From assembly GCF_000332135.1 (NCBI RefSeq), contig NZ_KB235896.1, positions 2,491,403-2,555,402 on the forward strand: a DNA stretch of 64,000 nucleotides, given 5' to 3'. Position numbers and translations under genes: made by a program. The notes under the pieces were generated by a model. That model ran no database searches. It saw only the letters and a program-made list of their open reading frames with translations, and was not told the DNA's origin. Origin of the DNA: Anabaena sp. PCC 7108 (GTDB lineage: Bacteria > Cyanobacteriota > Cyanobacteriia > Cyanobacteriales > Nostocaceae). Below are positions 17,499 to 27,313 of the stretch, piece by piece. Within the stretch, counting starts at the first letter, position 1; each line of letters begins with the position of its first letter.

Positions 17499-18136
17499 AA
17501 CTTTCCGGCGTTGCTAAGGGGATAATTGAGGCTGACGCGGTGATTATATACTCAACACGGCTTAATTATTTGATTCTGCGGGTAGGGGTTTAGCAGTGCT
17601 AAACCCTTACAAATCTGGTTTTTTCGTGATTTGACAAAAGTCCATATCCTAACGGTTTTGAGTATATTAGGACTTACGCAAGTGTCACACTAAAAATCTG
17701 TTGTAGGGTGCGTCAGACCGCATAAATCCAGCAAATAAACAGATTGTTGATATCTGACGCACCCTACCAATGTGCCAGTTGCGTAAGTCCTGTATATATT
17801 GATGTAGATTCTCCAATCATTCCGCAATGATACAACGCCACAAAAAAATATAGCAATCGCCAATTAAGCAATTCAAAATTCAAAATTCAAAATTTTAAAT
17901 TTAAATAGGGCTTGCTAAATAAGGATGAAACCTTTTATTAATAAGGGTTTTGCGGATTTTTAAAACAAGAAAGTGCAAGATTTGGGCTTATGGTGTCTCA
18001 AAATTGGTGCATTTTCCTTGGTCGGATTTGGGAAATTGAGGATATCCAGATGGCTGAAACTGTTAAGAGTTCCCTGTTCCCTGTTCCCTACCCTCACAGA
18101 CAACTTTTATGGCTTACGCTACGCTATCAGCAAGCC
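17499..18136. other. Intergenic region rich in repeats
   Basis: These 638 bases between two convergent genes contain the MITE-like element 17669-17791, an AATTCAAAATTC repeat near 17870-17900 and a TGTTCCC heptamer run near 18065-18092. I see no gene; a 61-codon frame at 17990-18175 lacks a ribosome-binding site, is partly repeat and overlaps the helicase end. Confidence 0.6.
17669..17791. mobile_element. MITE-like element with AGGACTTACGCAA ends
   Basis: The left end AGGACTTACGCAAGTGTCACA and the inverted right end AGGACTTACGCAACTGGCACA match over 21 bases with two differences. Inside is a second, perfect 15-base inverted repeat GTAGGGTGCGTCAGA / TCTGACGCACCCTAC (17703-17717, 17753-17767). 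A degraded relative of the inner pair lies around 24754-24820. Confidence 0.65.
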
Positions 18137-20512
18137 CTAAATAGCAACTACATTTTTAGGAAACTGACGCTTTAAAGCTGCAAATACAGGACAAGGGGCT
18201 GAAGCTTGTAAATTATGGGGTTTATTCCAAGTAAATGGTGCTTGTTGAGCCGCAGACATCCATAACAACTGCTTGGCTCTGGTCATGGCAACATAGAGTA
18301 AACGATATTCTTCTGCGGTTTTTAAGTGTTTGGCTTGTTCCCAAGCTTGGCTAATATCAGGTATATCTTCTGCTTTTTTATGGAGGGCGGCGCGAATTTG
18401 GGCGCGGGCAACTTCTGATAAAGTAAAATCACCTAGAAATTTGCTTTGGAGAGGAACCCATAATTTACCGGGAATGAGATTTTCGTGCAAAAAGGGCAAA
18501 AACACATAATCCCAATCTAGTCCTTTAGCTTTGTGCATGGTGATAATTGTCAATTGACCTTTTTTGGTGTATTGTTCTTCCAGATTTTCTGTGTCTACTG
18601 GTTCAAATCTTTCAGAACTGACAATTTCACTTAAAGCTGATAACATCGCTGCCATTGAGGTGTTACCAAATAGTTGCTGATTTACTCGTTCTGTCAGTTT
18701 GTCAGCGGTTGCTAATTCGGCTTGGTCATAATTTAGAGTTAAGGCTAAAAAGGAAATTATCTGATACAAAGGCAGTTCTAAACGGGCGCGGAGTAAACTA
18801 CGACAAAGATGAGCTGCTTTTTGGACTATATCTGTTTGGGGTGCGGCTAAGGGGCTAGGATATAAAAATTCTTCTGGGAGACTAGCCAGGGTATTGATGT
18901 CTTGGGTAGGAATTAATTGACGTTGGACTAATACCTCAAGGGCGGCTTTGAGTTTTCCGGGGGAATGAGGGCGATCGCAAAATTGCAATAATGATAAAAT
19001 TTCTTGGGGTACATGAGAACGTCGTTCTCTTTCTCCCACGTCGTAAAGTTGAATGTTATGCTCTTTACATATCGGTTCTAAGGCTTCAGCTAACCATCTT
19101 CCTTGGCGATTTTCTCGCACTAACACCGCCGCACAGGAATCAGATTTTTCTGTAAATAACTCAATTACTCTTTGGGAAAGTAATTCAACTGTTTGATAAA
19201 TATCACGGGGAATATAAAGTTCTAATCCCCTTCCTACTGGTTGAGGATTTCCGTTTGTTTGATTAACTAGTTGAATTTTTTGGTTGATAAATGGTGTTTG
19301 TCCATATTTATTTTTTGCGAACTCTTGATTATTTACCCATTCCAAAGCAAAGTTAGCTGCATCAATAATGATTTGTGTACTTCGACCTGCTTGATCCATT
19401 GTTGCTAGTTTTTCTTGCTTGTGGCAATTTTCGCAAAAGTCCCGAAAATAAATTGGGTCAGCAGGTGTAAAAGTTGAATTAATCGCCTGATTAGGATCAC
19501 CAACTCTGATTAAGTTCAGTGCTGATTTATTTAAATTCTCCCTATCTGCTTCACTCGCTAATATTTCTAATAACTGAGTTTGCAATGGGCTAGAATCTTG
19601 GGCTTCGTCTTCAAATACAGCGAAAACTTTATTCTGTTCAATGCGTCGGGCGCTATCATTTTCGAGAACTCGCAAAGCGGCTAAAATCATATCATCGTAG
19701 TCAATAAACTCTGGTGATATCTCCGACGATTTTCCGCTACGCATCAAATTTTCATACTGCTCATATAACCCTGCTGCTATTTGCAAAATTCCATATTTAT
19801 CTGTGGTTTTTTGACTCCACATCTGCAACTTTTCTGGTAGAATTCCTGAACTTTTAGCTTCATGAATAACGGTATAAGCTAAATCTGGCAATACTTCTGT
19901 TCGCAGTACTGACTGACGACGTAATTTTTCTGTTTCTTCTCCATCAAATTGTTCCCCTTTGAGTAAACGCCCATAACTTTCGGGATGGTTAGCAATCCAT
20001 TGTTCTACAGCGGTGCGAATGAAGCGGTGAGTTTGGTTTGGTGTAATTAATGTGATATTTTCTAACTGCAAACCTGATAAATCAGGATAACGAATCGCAA
20101 TATCTAAAGCTAAACCATGTAAAGTATGCACAGCAAAGCCTGTTTGCGGTAAAAATAAATCATCTCGTAAATATTTACGGATTTTTAATTTAAGATTAGC
20201 AGCAGCAGAACGGGTAAAGGTAACAACTACCAACTGTCGTCGATAATTGCTGTTTGTGGAACGGGAACGCTCATACTGACGCGCAATGGCAATTGCTGCT
20301 GCTGCGGCCATCCCTGTAGATTTACCAGCACCAGGAACAGCAGATACAGCCAATGAACCAGATTCCCAGTCAGCCATTTGCTTTTGTCCGGGTCGCAGTG
20401 TGGCGCGAATTGCTACAATGTTATCTTGTAATTTAGTAACAGGTGATGACTGAAACACCTCTTCCATTTGAGGTTCTGGAGAAACTGTAACCGTAAAATT
20501 ATCTTGAGACAT
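18137..20512 (-). CDS. UvrD/Rep-family superfamily 1 DNA helicase
   Basis: This 791-aa SF1 helicase has a Walker A in VSAVPGAGKSTGMAAAAAI near residue 55, motif Ia in VVVTFTRSAAANLKLK, motif II in FEDEAQDSSPLQ, motif III in RVGDPNQAINSTF, motif V/VI in LTIITMHKAKGLDWDYVFLPF and LLYVAMTRAKQLLW. Motif II (DEAQ) and the MTRAK motif are UvrD-like. It unwinds DNA 3'-5' by family rule; the role in repair or fork restart is inferred. It has no nuclease domain, so it is not AddA. It is slightly longer than PcrA (about 720-750 aa). The start is the ATG at 20510-20512. It is divergent from the glycosyltransferase gene, 99 bases apart. Confidence 0.9.
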   Translation of the reverse strand: MSQDNFTVTVSPEPQMEEVFQSSPVTKLQDNIVAIRATLRPGQKQMADWESGSLAVSAVPGAGKSTGMAAAAAIAIARQYERSRSTNSNYRRQLVVVTFTRSAAANLKLKIRKYLRDDLFLPQTGFAVHTLHGLALDIAIRYPDLSGLQLENITLITPNQTHRFIRTAVEQWIANHPESYGRLLKGEQFDGEETEKLRRQSVLRTEVLPDLAYTVIHEAKSSGILPEKLQMWSQKTTDKYGILQIAAGLYEQYENLMRSGKSSEISPEFIDYDDMILAALRVLENDSARRIEQNKVFAVFEDEAQDSSPLQTQLLEILASEADRENLNKSALNLIRVGDPNQAINSTFTPADPIYFRDFCENCHKQEKLATMDQAGRSTQIIIDAANFALEWVNNQEFAKNKYGQTPFINQKIQLVNQTNGNPQPVGRGLELYIPRDIYQTVELLSQRVIELFTEKSDSCAAVLVRENRQGRWLAEALEPICKEHNIQLYDVGERERRSHVPQEILSLLQFCDRPHSPGKLKAALEVLVQRQLIPTQDINTLASLPEEFLYPSPLAAPQTDIVQKAAHLCRSLLRARLELPLYQIISFLALTLNYDQAELATADKLTERVNQQLFGNTSMAAMLSALSEIVSSERFEPVDTENLEEQYTKKGQLTIITMHKAKGLDWDYVFLPFLHENLIPGKLWVPLQSKFLGDFTLSEVARAQIRAALHKKAEDIPDISQAWEQAKHLKTAEEYRLLYVAMTRAKQLLWMSAAQQAPFTWNKPHNLQASAPCPVFAALKRQFPKNVVAI

Positions 20513-20611
20513 ATAAAATTTAGACTTTTATTTCAATTATTACAGCGCAGATATGAACAATATTGATTTATTATTTATGTGTATTTTTAGTTGCCAATCT
20601 TCAAGTCAGCA

Positions 20612-22285
20612 ATGAGAAATCGCAGAATTTTTCTACATTATCTAGGTTTAGCTAGTGCGATCGCTCTGGGTGCTATCTTGCGTTTTTGGCATTTAGGCTC
20701 AAAACCCTTGTGGATGGATGAAATTATTACTGCTATTTTCAGTTTAGGTAAAAATTACTATAATTTACCTTTGGATGTCATCTTTCCTCTTAACCAGGTT
20801 CAGGACATTTTTACTTTTCAGCCAGGGGTTAGTTGCGCTCAAATTGCCGAAAATCTTGCTAATTATTCTACCCATCCACCGCTGTTTTTTTGCGGAATGT
20901 ACAGTTGGTTAGGTTGGATCACTGTGGGTGCAGATTGGGTAACGAAATTGCGATCGCTTCCAGCTTTATTTGGTGTCGCTGCTATTATCGCTATTTATGG
21001 TCTGAATAGAGTTGCTTTTTCTCCCACATCTGGAATTATGGCAGCATTCTTCATGGCGTTATCTCCCTTTGCTGTTTACCTATCTCAAGAAGCAAGGCAC
21101 TATAGTTTACCTATGTTTCTAATTATCTTATCATTATTCTTGCTCATCCAAATTCAAAAAGATATCTTCGAGAATAAACATCTAAGATTGTGGATTTGGT
21201 CATTATGGGCAATTGTTAATAGTATTGCTCTTTATGTTCACTACTTTTTCGTAATCGCATTTATCTCTGAACTGGCTACACTATTAGCATTAATTTATCG
21301 GGATAAAGCAAATATCCGAAAATTACCCCAAATCTGGTTGTATTTAATTACTTCTATCACCAGTGTTCTGATTAGCTTTATTCCTTGGTTAGTGGTTATA
21401 TTTAGCCATTTTCGCAAATCAGAAACTAATTGGTTACCTTCTCCCCATCATATTGAACCCATTTATCAAATTCTCATGCATTGGGTATTGATGATCATTA
21501 CTCTCCCAGTGGAAAATCAGCCTCTACCAATTGCAGTTATTTGTGGTTTTTTAATGGTAATGTTTACAATTTGGGTGGGTTTAAAAGTATTTCCTAATTT
21601 AAAGTTACTCTGGTCTAATAGTACAACTCATTTATCTACATTCACTCTTTTAAGTTTTACTTTTTTTGTATTATTACAATTTTTCTTTATTGCTTATTTA
21701 TTAGGTAAAGACATTACTGTTGTTCCCCGTTATAGCTTTGTCTATTATCCTAGCTTTTGCTCTCTCTTAGCAGCCAGCTCGGTAAAAATGAAAAATTCCC
21801 AAAAAAATCCCAAATTTATCTTTTTACTAGTTGGTATCGTCAGTTGTATTTTTGTTGTTAATAATTTAGCATTTCAAAAACCATTTCAACCTGAAAAAGT
21901 TGCCCAAAATATGAATCTAGATCCTGCTATACCATTGATGTTGGTGGTAGGATATGAAAGTTATCAAGATGTAGCAGCAGGATTAAGTTTTGCTTTAGCA
22001 TTAGAACAACTCAGAAGTCATGAAATAAACAGCAAATTAGATCAGGATAGTTTGGCTTTTGTACATAAATATCCTGATTTTTCTGACTTAAATAACCAGC
22101 TTGCTCAAATTTCTGTTAGTAATTTATCCCAGTTGAATTTATGGTTTGTAGGTTCAGGGATGAGAAAACAAGATTACCCGCAAAAATTAACAATTACTGG
22201 GCAAATTACTTGTAATATAGAACCTACCCAGCACTATCGTATCGGTCAATTTCCCTATCAGCTTTATCGATGTAGTAATTCGTAA
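20612..22285 (+). CDS. Polytopic glycosyltransferase (GT39/ArnT-like, GT-C fold)
   Basis: From the ATG at 20612 this is a 557-aa membrane protein. It has a first transmembrane helix (LASAIALGAILRFW), then the extracytoplasmic loop with KPLWMDEIITAIFS, where the D-E pair is the GT-C catalytic/metal motif. Many hydrophobic segments follow (about nine to eleven, e.g. FFMALSPFAVYLSQEARHYS), and a soluble C-terminal part ends in HYRIGQFPYQLYRC. SQEARxY is a common signature of the cyanobacterial DUF2723/GT39-type family. It probably transfers a sugar from a lipid-linked donor. The acceptor is unknown and no cell-surface cluster is adjacent. A TTG seven codons upstream (20591) was rejected in favour of the ATG. 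Confidence 0.8.
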   Translation: MRNRRIFLHYLGLASAIALGAILRFWHLGSKPLWMDEIITAIFSLGKNYYNLPLDVIFPLNQVQDIFTFQPGVSCAQIAENLANYSTHPPLFFCGMYSWLGWITVGADWVTKLRSLPALFGVAAIIAIYGLNRVAFSPTSGIMAAFFMALSPFAVYLSQEARHYSLPMFLIILSLFLLIQIQKDIFENKHLRLWIWSLWAIVNSIALYVHYFFVIAFISELATLLALIYRDKANIRKLPQIWLYLITSITSVLISFIPWLVVIFSHFRKSETNWLPSPHHIEPIYQILMHWVLMIITLPVENQPLPIAVICGFLMVMFTIWVGLKVFPNLKLLWSNSTTHLSTFTLLSFTFFVLLQFFFIAYLLGKDITVVPRYSFVYYPSFCSLLAASSVKMKNSQKNPKFIFLLVGIVSCIFVVNNLAFQKPFQPEKVAQNMNLDPAIPLMLVVGYESYQDVAAGLSFALALEQLRSHEINSKLDQDSLAFVHKYPDFSDLNNQLAQISVSNLSQLNLWFVGSGMRKQDYPQKLTITGQITCNIEPTQHYRIGQFPYQLYRCSNS

Positions 22286-22398
22286 TTTGGCAATGGGAAA
22301 ACTCTACGGAATAACGAACCACAGAGGACACAGAGAACACAGAGGAAGAGGAGTTTGAGTGTTTTTTGCGTAAGTCCTAAATTACGAATTACCCAATC

Positions 22399-23484
22399 TT
22401 ATTCATCAATCTGCCAAGCATCCTTGGTAAATTCTTCATCAAGAACTTTCTTAGGACGTAAAATTACAATTACTTTCCCCAATAGAGGATTTTCTGGTGC
22501 AGTTTCAAACCACTGAAAATCAATTTCACCAGCATTATCAACTGCAAAGTAACTAGACGCATCCCATTCTCTTTGAGCGCGATCTATTACCACCAGCACA
22601 GGTTCTATTTTAATGTGGGTAGGGTTGGGGAAGATATCGCTACTAGCAATAATTACTACTGGGTCTTCAGCAGATCGTAGCACGTACCAACCTGGTAAGG
22701 ATACCCAAGCTTGTTCTCCAGTAAATTTGACGATGCGAAATGGTCCAGTTTCTGTGATTATGGGTACAGCTTTCAAATCCTGTGGTGACAATGGCAACTC
22801 ACCCACAACAGGTACAAGTCGAGGTAAATCTTCATCTGACTCTAGTCGGAAAAAGGGTAAAATCGGGGCTGGTTTACTGGCGATGTTGGTAAAATCAATT
22901 AGTAATTGTTCTATTTGTTTTCTAGCTGCTGGTGAGTGAGCAAAGCGCAACCCCTTAGCAATTAAACGCGATCGCTGTTGTAAGTCTGAGTTCTGCCTAG
23001 CCAACTTCCAAACTTGATAAGCTACTGCATCCCCTGGATGAGCCGTAAAACCCTCTGGTGGGCTGGAAAAACGGGAAAAATCTTTAATTGCTTTGGCAAT
23101 GTCTCTCACCTCGTCTACATCAAGTTTATGGAGGAAAATTAAATCCGCTGCTGCCGCTCGATCTTCTTGTGCAAGTAGGCGTAGTTCATACAAAATATCA
23201 CTAGCCCTCATACCGTAGTATGCTCTTGTGTCCTCTGATGCGCCAAACTTTTCTAAAGAACTATAAACTTGAGAACCAACAATTAACTGATTTTGTTGGA
23301 TTGGCTCAAATCCAGTGGCTTCAAAGATTTCTTGGGGATTGTAATTGGCCTTTTGGAGATAAGCAATAGCTACTCCCCATTCCACCCAGTTACCTTGCTT
23401 TTGTCTCAGCTTAACTAGTAATTCTTGTGCCATGTCGTTGGCTACATTATCAGAATTTTGAGCGTTTGGTGATACTTCAGTCAT
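22399..23484 (-). CDS. raf1: RuBisCO accumulation factor 1
   Basis: This 361-aa assembly chaperone binds RbcL dimers and promotes formation of the RbcL8 core before small subunits join. The N-terminal alpha domain is recognisable (LLVKLRQKQGNWVEWG, ATGFEPIQQNQLIVGSQVY, FGASEDTRAYYGMRASDILYEL split over the segment). A linker follows, then the C-terminal beta dimerisation domain (FFRLESDEDLPRLVPVVGELP, ... GWYVLRSAEDPVVIIA, IVILRPKKVLDEEFTKDAW). The length matches cyanobacterial Raf1 (about 350-360). The RuBisCO operon is not in the window. The start is the ATG at 23482-23484; it is divergent from the REC-GAF gene. Confidence 0.92.
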   Translation of the reverse strand: MTEVSPNAQNSDNVANDMAQELLVKLRQKQGNWVEWGVAIAYLQKANYNPQEIFEATGFEPIQQNQLIVGSQVYSSLEKFGASEDTRAYYGMRASDILYELRLLAQEDRAAAADLIFLHKLDVDEVRDIAKAIKDFSRFSSPPEGFTAHPGDAVAYQVWKLARQNSDLQQRSRLIAKGLRFAHSPAARKQIEQLLIDFTNIASKPAPILPFFRLESDEDLPRLVPVVGELPLSPQDLKAVPIITETGPFRIVKFTGEQAWVSLPGWYVLRSAEDPVVIIASSDIFPNPTHIKIEPVLVVIDRAQREWDASSYFAVDNAGEIDFQWFETAPENPLLGKVIVILRPKKVLDEEFTKDAWQIDE

Positions 23485-23662
23485 AATCTAGAGATTTTCC
23501 TATGAATAAATATTAAGCCTGTCAGCATCTTTGCTGCTATTCTCTGTATCCTAATTAGTCCGCAGGAAAATAATTATTTCCCAATACTAAATAACTAATA
23601 GAGTCTTCTCAACTCAGCTTAGTATGGAATATAACAAAAACGTGAAGATATGAAATTAATTT

Positions 23663-24610
23663 ATGAATAATCCCAATCTCGAATTTAATCAAGCTACTTC
23701 TCCATTAAGTACCCGTGAACGTTCAAAAAAGCTGAAAATTTTAGTAGTTGATGATGAACCAGATAATCTGGATCTACTGTATCGCACCTTTCGTCGAGAT
23801 TTTGATGTCCTCAAAGCTGATAGTGGTATGAGCGCTTTGCAATTGTTGGAACAACAAGGGGAGGTGGCGGTAATTATATCTGATCAACGAATGCCAGAAA
23901 TGAAAGGAACCGAATTTCTGAGCAAGACTTTACCACAGTTTCCTGACACGGTGAGAATTATTCTCACTGGGTTTACTGATATTGAAGATTTGGTAGAAGC
24001 GATTAATAGCGGACAAGTCTTTAAATACATTACCAAACCTTGGGACTCTGGAGAATTGAAGGAGGTTGTACAAAGAGCAGCAGCGACCTATGATTTGCTT
24101 AAACAAAGAACTGAAGAATTGCGTCGGGCTAATGCCCAAATTGATCTTTTGACTGTTTTAGTGGAGGTAACTCAAGCAGCTTCCGGCTTAGAGGAAATTC
24201 TTGCACCAATTGCCAAGGCTTTTAGTGAGACATTTACGTCCGATGGTTGTATTATACAACTCATTGAAGAAAATGTTTTGGTTGCAACGCAAGGTGTTTA
24301 CAGTAAAACTGGTATAGTTAAAAACTGGCTTTCTCAAGATCCATTGACAAAGGAAGCGATCGCCACTCATCAAATACAATCGTCCTTAAATATATCTAAA
24401 GATCCTCGCCTTAGTAGTCTTAGTTACTACCAGGATGCTGGAGTTAAAGCTCATTTAATCATCCCCATTAATTATCGAAATGAAATGTTGGGGGTGTTAT
24501 CACTACAGTGGCAAGAACCTTGTATTTTAAGGGCAGATGAACTCAAACTGATTCACTTATCAGTGGAACTAGTAGCGATCGCTCTAGCAGGAAGCCATCT
24601 GCCAGCCTAG
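23663..24610 (+). CDS. Response regulator with receiver and GAF domains
   Basis: This 315-aa protein has a receiver domain at about residues 23-145. The acidic pair is in ILVVDDEPDN, the phosphoacceptor Asp in VIISDQRMPEMKG, the Thr in RIILTGFTD and the Lys in FKYITKPWD. A short coiled coil (DLLKQRTEELRRANAQ) leads to a GAF domain from about 165 to the end (ILAPIAKAFSETFTSDGCIIQL ... MLGVLSLQW). There is no DNA-binding or enzymatic output, so it probably works by protein contacts. The receiver type (DQRMPEM, TKPWD) is that of RpfG/HD-GYP-like or hybrid-sensor receivers. No kinase is adjacent. Confidence 0.9.
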   Translation: MNNPNLEFNQATSPLSTRERSKKLKILVVDDEPDNLDLLYRTFRRDFDVLKADSGMSALQLLEQQGEVAVIISDQRMPEMKGTEFLSKTLPQFPDTVRIILTGFTDIEDLVEAINSGQVFKYITKPWDSGELKEVVQRAAATYDLLKQRTEELRRANAQIDLLTVLVEVTQAASGLEEILAPIAKAFSETFTSDGCIIQLIEENVLVATQGVYSKTGIVKNWLSQDPLTKEAIATHQIQSSLNISKDPRLSSLSYYQDAGVKAHLIIPINYRNEMLGVLSLQWQEPCILRADELKLIHLSVELVAIALAGSHLPA

Positions 24611-25168
24611 CAATAATGTGTATTTAAAAAGACAAATATTAACCACTAATCACATCGTGTTCAGTTAAAAACTAGAACTTACGTACTATATAAATTAGAC
24701 ATGATCTGAGTCAACGATAATTGGTGATTATAGGCTTTGGGAACAGCATATTAGTAGGGTGCGTCAGACTCGATAATTTGGCACAATTAATAAATTTCCT
24801 ATATCTGACGCACCTGAAAAGAGACACAAAACCCAGACATCATATTTGATGTTTTTTGTCAATTCGGAAGTCCTAAGTCCTAAAAACTTATAATTAAGGC
24901 TGACGCGGAAATGGGAGGATACTCTGACGCAGTGACGTGGAGCGTTTTTTAATCATTCAGAGGGAACAGGAAGCAACTCTTAACAGAAAAAACTCATGTT
25001 TAAAAACATGAGATTGAAATAATGACACTGTTTTTTTCGTGTCACTCTCCTTGTAAAAACATCCTTTTTTTGACTGAGCTTTAAACTCAGAACTAAAGTT
25101 TTTTATTTGTTCACTGTTCACTGTTCACTGTTCACTGTTCCCTTCTTTTGTAATTAAGCAAATATGAT
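24611..25168. other. Intergenic region upstream of menG
   Basis: These 558 bases contain a degraded GTAGGGTGCGTCAGA repeat with its partner TCTGACGCACC (about 24754-24820), the structured repeat 24956-25154 with a TCACTGT heptamer run, and no plausible gene. Confidence 0.6.
24956..25154 (-). repeat. 199-bp structured repeat, copy A (inverse of 37049-37234)
   Basis: Nearly the whole segment recurs in inverse orientation at 37049-37234. It contains three hairpins: CTCATGTTT/AAACATGAG, TGACAC/GTGTCA and CTGAG/CTCAG. On the minus strand the first hairpin is followed by a run of T, forming an intrinsic-terminator shape at the end of the element. Differences from copy B are a C to T change (C-G to U-G in the second hairpin), one T, one base in the heptamer run, and two fewer TCACTGT heptamers in copy B. 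The ends share GGGAACAG in inverted orientation. Confidence 0.8.
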
Positions 25169-25858
25169 ATGAGTAATGAAATTCGTGACATTTTTAACCG
25201 TATTGCTCCAGTATACGACCAACTAAACGACTGGTTAAGTTTGGGACAACACCGGATCTGGAAAGAAATGACAGTTAAATGGAGCGCAGCTCAACCCGGT
25301 GATACTTGCTTGGATTTGTGTTGCGGTAGCGGCGATTTAACTTTTAGGTTAGCAAGGCGGGTAGGAATGACGGGAAAGGTTTGTGGAGTAGATTTCTCCC
25401 CCAAATTGCTGGAAACTGCCAAAGAACGCGCTCTTACCTATTATCACCAAGGAGAGATAGCTTGGTTAGAAGCGGATGTTCTGAATTTACCCTTTCAGGA
25501 CAATCAATTTGATGCAGTCACCATGGGCTATGGTTTAAGAAATGTTAAAGATATTCCCCGCAGTTTGCAAGAAATATATCGCGTTCTCAAACCTGGTAGC
25601 AAAGCCGCAATTTTAGACTTTCATCGACCAAGTGAAATACCATTTCGCGCCTTTCAGCAATGGTATTTGGACAATTTAGTTGTTCCCATGGCTACTAATT
25701 TAGGAGTCAAGGAAGAATATGCTTATATCAGTCCAAGCTTAGATCGCTTCCCCATTGGGAGAGAGCAGGTAGAGTTAGCCCATCAAGTCGGTTTTGTCAA
25801 CGCTACACATTACCCCATCTCTAACGGTATGATGGGGGTATTAGTAGTAATCAAGTGA
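25169..25858 (+). CDS. menG: Demethylphylloquinone/demethylmenaquinone methyltransferase (UbiE/MenG)
   Basis: This 229-aa class I SAM methyltransferase of the UbiE/MenG family in cyanobacteria performs the last C-methylation in phylloquinone synthesis for photosystem I. Visible motifs are IFNRIAPVYDQLNDWLSLGQHRIWK (UbiE signature 1), LDLCCGSGDLTFRLA (SAM motif I), VCGVDFSPKLL, FDAVTMGYGLRNVKDI (signature) and VLKPGSKAAILDFHRP. The C-terminus YPISNGMMGVLVVIK is typical. The start is the ATG at 25169. It is separated from the upstream structured repeat by only about 15 bases, so the repeat lies in its leader or promoter. The DUF445 gene follows in the same direction after 120 bases. Confidence 0.93.
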   Translation: MSNEIRDIFNRIAPVYDQLNDWLSLGQHRIWKEMTVKWSAAQPGDTCLDLCCGSGDLTFRLARRVGMTGKVCGVDFSPKLLETAKERALTYYHQGEIAWLEADVLNLPFQDNQFDAVTMGYGLRNVKDIPRSLQEIYRVLKPGSKAAILDFHRPSEIPFRAFQQWYLDNLVVPMATNLGVKEEYAYISPSLDRFPIGREQVELAHQVGFVNATHYPISNGMMGVLVVIK

Positions 25859-25978
25859 TTGCTGGGTAACTGGTAGAAAAGACAGAGGGTTAAGAGTAAG
25901 AATATTCGTCTTTGCTCCCTACTACCCTGTTTTTTTCCCATCCCCATCCCTATTCCCCGTTCTCTAATCCAAAATCCT

Positions 25979-27214
25979 GTGGATTGGTCTCATCTTTGGC
26001 TTTATGTATCACCCCCAATTCTGGGTGGAATTATTGGCTATTTCACAAATGATATAGCTATCAAAATGTTATTTCGCCCTTACCGAGCGATTTATATTTT
26101 TGGACGAAGAGTACCGTTCACTCCTGGATTGATTCCTAGCAATCAGGAGCGTCTGGCTCAAAAAATTTCCAATACCATTATGGGATCGTTGTTAACGCCA
26201 GATGAATTACAAAAACTGGCTAAACGGCTCCTACAAACTGAACGAGTACAAAGCGCAATTCTCTGGTTATTGCGGCTGGCTACTGAACAAATTCAAGGTG
26301 ATAAAAATCAAAAAAGTGCCAAAGTTGTAGCCGCAATTTTACGAGATTTATTAGGGGAGTCATTACCACGTCTCCTCAAAACTCTGGCGCGACAAGAGAA
26401 CTTTTTAGAAACACAGATCAACCAAATTTTTGATCAGGTGTTGCTAGAATTTCAACTGAGTGAAGAACAATCCATCAGGTTAGCTGATTGGCTGTTAGAG
26501 GTAGTTTTACCACCGGATATATTACGACAAGCAATAGTTGATTTTTTAACAGATCGGACAATTCAAACTATTGATGACAGCTTTCGGGAAAAAACCAGCG
26601 GTACTTACTGGGTAGTTGCTAATCTATTTGGTTTACGCAATACTCTCACCAGGTTACGAACATTTTGCTTAGATGAAAAAGAAGCCAGTAATAAGCGCTT
26701 GCAAGAATTAATTCAAGATTTGCAAATGCGCGATCGCTTCAGAAAATTATTACAAGATTTATCTTTCCAAAATTTACCAATTGGTACAGTCCGTCAATTA
26801 AGAAAAACTACCAGGGATAGTGTTCGTCATTACTTGCAAAATAGTGGTAGCAGTTTATTACAAGAATTAACGGAATCAGCCGATTGGGAAAATATTTCTG
26901 TCGTGTTGCTGAAGCGTTTGAGTAATTCCCCTGTTGTCAGTACTTCCTTGGAAGTTGTTGCTCAAGAATTGGCTTTAATTTTGGAACGGTATTTGGAAAG
27001 AGATTTAGAAGCGATTGTTGCCCAAGTCATTCCCATTTTATCGATAGATCAAGTGATTGTTGACCGAGTAAAATCAACTTCACCTGCTGATTTAGAAGCA
27101 GCAATTGAGGGAATTGTTAAAAATGAATTACAATCAATTGTGACTTTAGGTGGAGTTTTGGGTTTTGTTGTTGGGTTATTTCAAATCGGCTTTCTAATTT
27201 TAAGTCGATATTAA
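25979..27214 (+). CDS. DUF445 family membrane protein
   Basis: This 411-aa protein starts with GTG at 25979. It has an N-terminal membrane helix ([17 protein letters not shown]) with the family signature [16 protein letters not shown] ... [18 protein letters not shown], a long helical middle part, and a C-terminal hydrophobic segment ([19 protein letters not shown]). This is the DUF445/YheB type, whose function is unknown; the domain is probably membrane-tethered at both ends. An earlier in-frame start was not seen. It follows menG, but the 120-base gap carries no clear promoter. Confidence 0.85.
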   Translation: MDWSHLWLYVSPPILGGIIGYFTNDIAIKMLFRPYRAIYIFGRRVPFTPGLIPSNQERLAQKISNTIMGSLLTPDELQKLAKRLLQTERVQSAILWLLRLATEQIQGDKNQKSAKVVAAILRDLLGESLPRLLKTLARQENFLETQINQIFDQVLLEFQLSEEQSIRLADWLLEVVLPPDILRQAIVDFLTDRTIQTIDDSFREKTSGTYWVVANLFGLRNTLTRLRTFCLDEKEASNKRLQELIQDLQMRDRFRKLLQDLSFQNLPIGTVRQLRKTTRDSVRHYLQNSGSSLLQELTESADWENISVVLLKRLSNSPVVSTSLEVVAQELALILERYLERDLEAIVAQVIPILSIDQVIVDRVKSTSPADLEAAIEGIVKNELQSIVTLGGVLGFVVGLFQIGFLILSRY

Positions 27215-27313
27215 AGTTGTCTTGTCTGAATCAAGATTTCCGGAATTATTTTAGCTCTCTTTCATCACTATCGGATAAATCGACAGATTTTCAAGGTTAT
27301 AGCCTAGGAAAAA

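Noticed and set aside
17990-18175. 61-codon frame on the plus strand
   Set aside because: Contains TGTTCCC heptamer repeats and overlaps the end of the helicase gene.
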